Assembly (NCBI GenBank): GCA_003157575.1
Contig: PMKA01000156.1
Span: forward strand, 1-5,283
Direction: 5' to 3'
Origin: Opitutia bacterium
GTDB taxonomy: Bacteria; Verrucomicrobiota; Verrucomicrobiia; Opitutales; Opitutaceae
Length of the DNA: 5,283 nt
The stretch's first letter is position 1, and the number at the start of each line of letters is the position of its first letter. Of the stretch, positions 4,695-5,283 are shown one piece after another. The position numbers and the translations under genes were made by a program. The notes beneath the pieces were generated by a model, which made no database searches, was not told the DNA's origin, and saw nothing but the letters and a program-made list of their open reading frames with translations.

Positions 4695-5221
4695 AGGATC
4701 GTCCTGACAAAGACGGGGCGCGGCAGGCCGCGAATGCCCTGCTCAATCAGTATCAGGTGAAGGCAGCGCCGGTGCCCGTCGAACGAATCGCCAAGGGCCT
4801 GGGTGTGCGCGTCGAGTATGCGCCTCTAGATGGCGAGCTTTCCGGCCTTGCCTATGTTCGCGACGGTGTGCTCATCGTCGGTGTGAACACCCTGCACGCG
4901 CCCAACCGGCAGCGTTTCACGCTTGCCCATGAATTGGGTCACATCCAGCTACACCGGCCCCTGCTCGAGCAAGCCGTTCACGTCGATCGTGGGTCCCTTC
5001 GCCGCGACGGGCTCGCGGCGGCCGGCGTGGACCCGATTGAGATCGAGGCGAACACCTTTGCCTCGGAGCTGTTGATGCCGACTGACCTCCTGCTGGTCGC
5101 GCTCAAAGGACGCTCCGTCGACCTTGAGGACGATGAAGCCGTCGCGGCGCTGGCCAAGCGCTTCCGCGTGAGTGAGGCCGCCATGCGCCACAGGTTGGAC
5201 GCCCTTGGAGTGGTCGGTTGA
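4691..5221 (+). CDS. ImmA/IrrE-family metallopeptidase (M78)
   Basis: The 176-residue protein has the zinc-protease signature HELGH (80-84) within QRFTLAHELGHIQLHRP, and the family's third-ligand region IEIEANTFASELLMP (about 117-131; E119 likely metal ligand). The N-terminal helix and PVPVERIAKGLGVRVEYAPL match the usual lead-in of this family, and the length is typical. Known relatives cleave or relieve XRE-type repressors after DNA damage or another stress signal (ImmA of ICEBs1, IrrE/DdrO of Deinococcus). Its 4-nt overlap with the XRE gene makes that gene's product the obvious substrate. The C-terminal region (VAALAKRFRVSEAAMRHRL) is the usual helical segment. If the XRE protein also controls the divergent operon, this peptidase would be its inducer. 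Confidence 0.92.
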   Translation: MKDRPDKDGARQAANALLNQYQVKAAPVPVERIAKGLGVRVEYAPLDGELSGLAYVRDGVLIVGVNTLHAPNRQRFTLAHELGHIQLHRPLLEQAVHVDRGSLRRDGLAAAGVDPIEIEANTFASELLMPTDLLLVALKGRSVDLEDDEAVAALAKRFRVSEAAMRHRLDALGVVG

Positions 5222-5283
5222 GCTTCGTCCTCTACGACACCGAGACGACGGGCCTGGTCAAAGGCTACGACCAGATCGTCCAG
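5218..5283 (+). CDS. DEDD-family 3'-5' exonuclease, N-terminus only (runs off right edge)
   Basis: A TTG start at 5218 overlaps the ImmA-like stop by 4 nt (TTGA), with GGAG at 5207-5210 (7 nt spacing). The 22 residues present read MSFVLYDTETTGLVKGYDQI then VQ. The DTETTG is the Exo I motif of DEDD exonucleases (DxE metal ligands). GYDQIVQ following directly resembles exodeoxyribonuclease I (SbcB) more than DnaQ epsilon, but only 22 residues are visible, so the subfamily is uncertain. The tight coupling suggests it belongs to the XRE-ImmA/IrrE operon. Confidence 0.7.
   Translation, partial: MSFVLYDTETTGLVKGYDQIVQ

Noticed and set aside
1..5283. CRISPR arrays, tRNA/rRNA genes, insertion-sequence ends, clear intrinsic terminators
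   Set aside because: I looked and saw no regularly spaced repeats, cloverleaf-like sequences, transposase frames, terminal repeats, or GC stems followed by T-runs at the gene ends.

Overview
The window is GC-rich and gene-dense, with tightly overlapping genes and weak or coupled start sites. Together with the protein families present (stand-alone WGR protein, AddB-like nuclease subunit, XRE plus ImmA/IrrE pair), this suggests an alphaproteobacterium, probably of the Hyphomicrobiales (Methylobacterium, Methylocystis or Bradyrhizobium type). That placement is inferred from composition and family memory, not from a marker gene.

Layout. Bases 1-571 (minus strand) hold the N-terminal part of an AddB-like helicase/nuclease subunit that runs off the left edge. 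Bases 589-1063 are a patchwork of broken genes: a 38-codon Ala/Ser/Lys-rich small ORF, a frameshifted remnant that looks like the N-terminus of a metallo-beta-lactamase-fold protein, and a frameshifted internal fragment of an AbiEii-type nucleotidyltransferase toxin. Bases 1063-4158 (minus strand) carry the core of the window: five overlapping genes, read in the order double ubiquitin-like protein, E2/UBC-like protein, JAB/JAMM metallopeptidase, E1/ThiF-like adenylyltransferase, WGR-domain protein. Bases 4159-4337 are a divergent control region. Bases 4338-5221 (plus strand) encode an XRE-type HTH regulator and an ImmA/IrrE metallopeptidase. From 5218 a DEDD-type 3'-5' exonuclease starts and runs off the right edge.

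How the genes may work together. The five-gene minus-strand operon has the full logic of a bacterial ubiquitin-like conjugation pathway: a modifier with two beta-grasp domains and a near-terminal Gly-Gly, an activating enzyme, a carrier-fold protein, and a JAMM peptidase that could trim the modifier or remove it from targets. The four-component set resembles the antiphage Bil (ISG15-like) operons in content. Here, however, the JAB gene precedes the E1, a WGR protein is added, and the E2-like protein has no cysteine where one is expected. A near-consensus promoter (4226-4254) drives this operon. A 10-bp-arm inverted repeat (4278-4302) between the operon and the XRE gene is a good candidate operator for the XRE/ImmA pair, which would act as repressor plus repressor-cleaving protease. 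The flanking exonuclease, AddB-like subunit and toxin remnant make this look like a defence-type island, but no phage-related activity can be shown from sequence alone.
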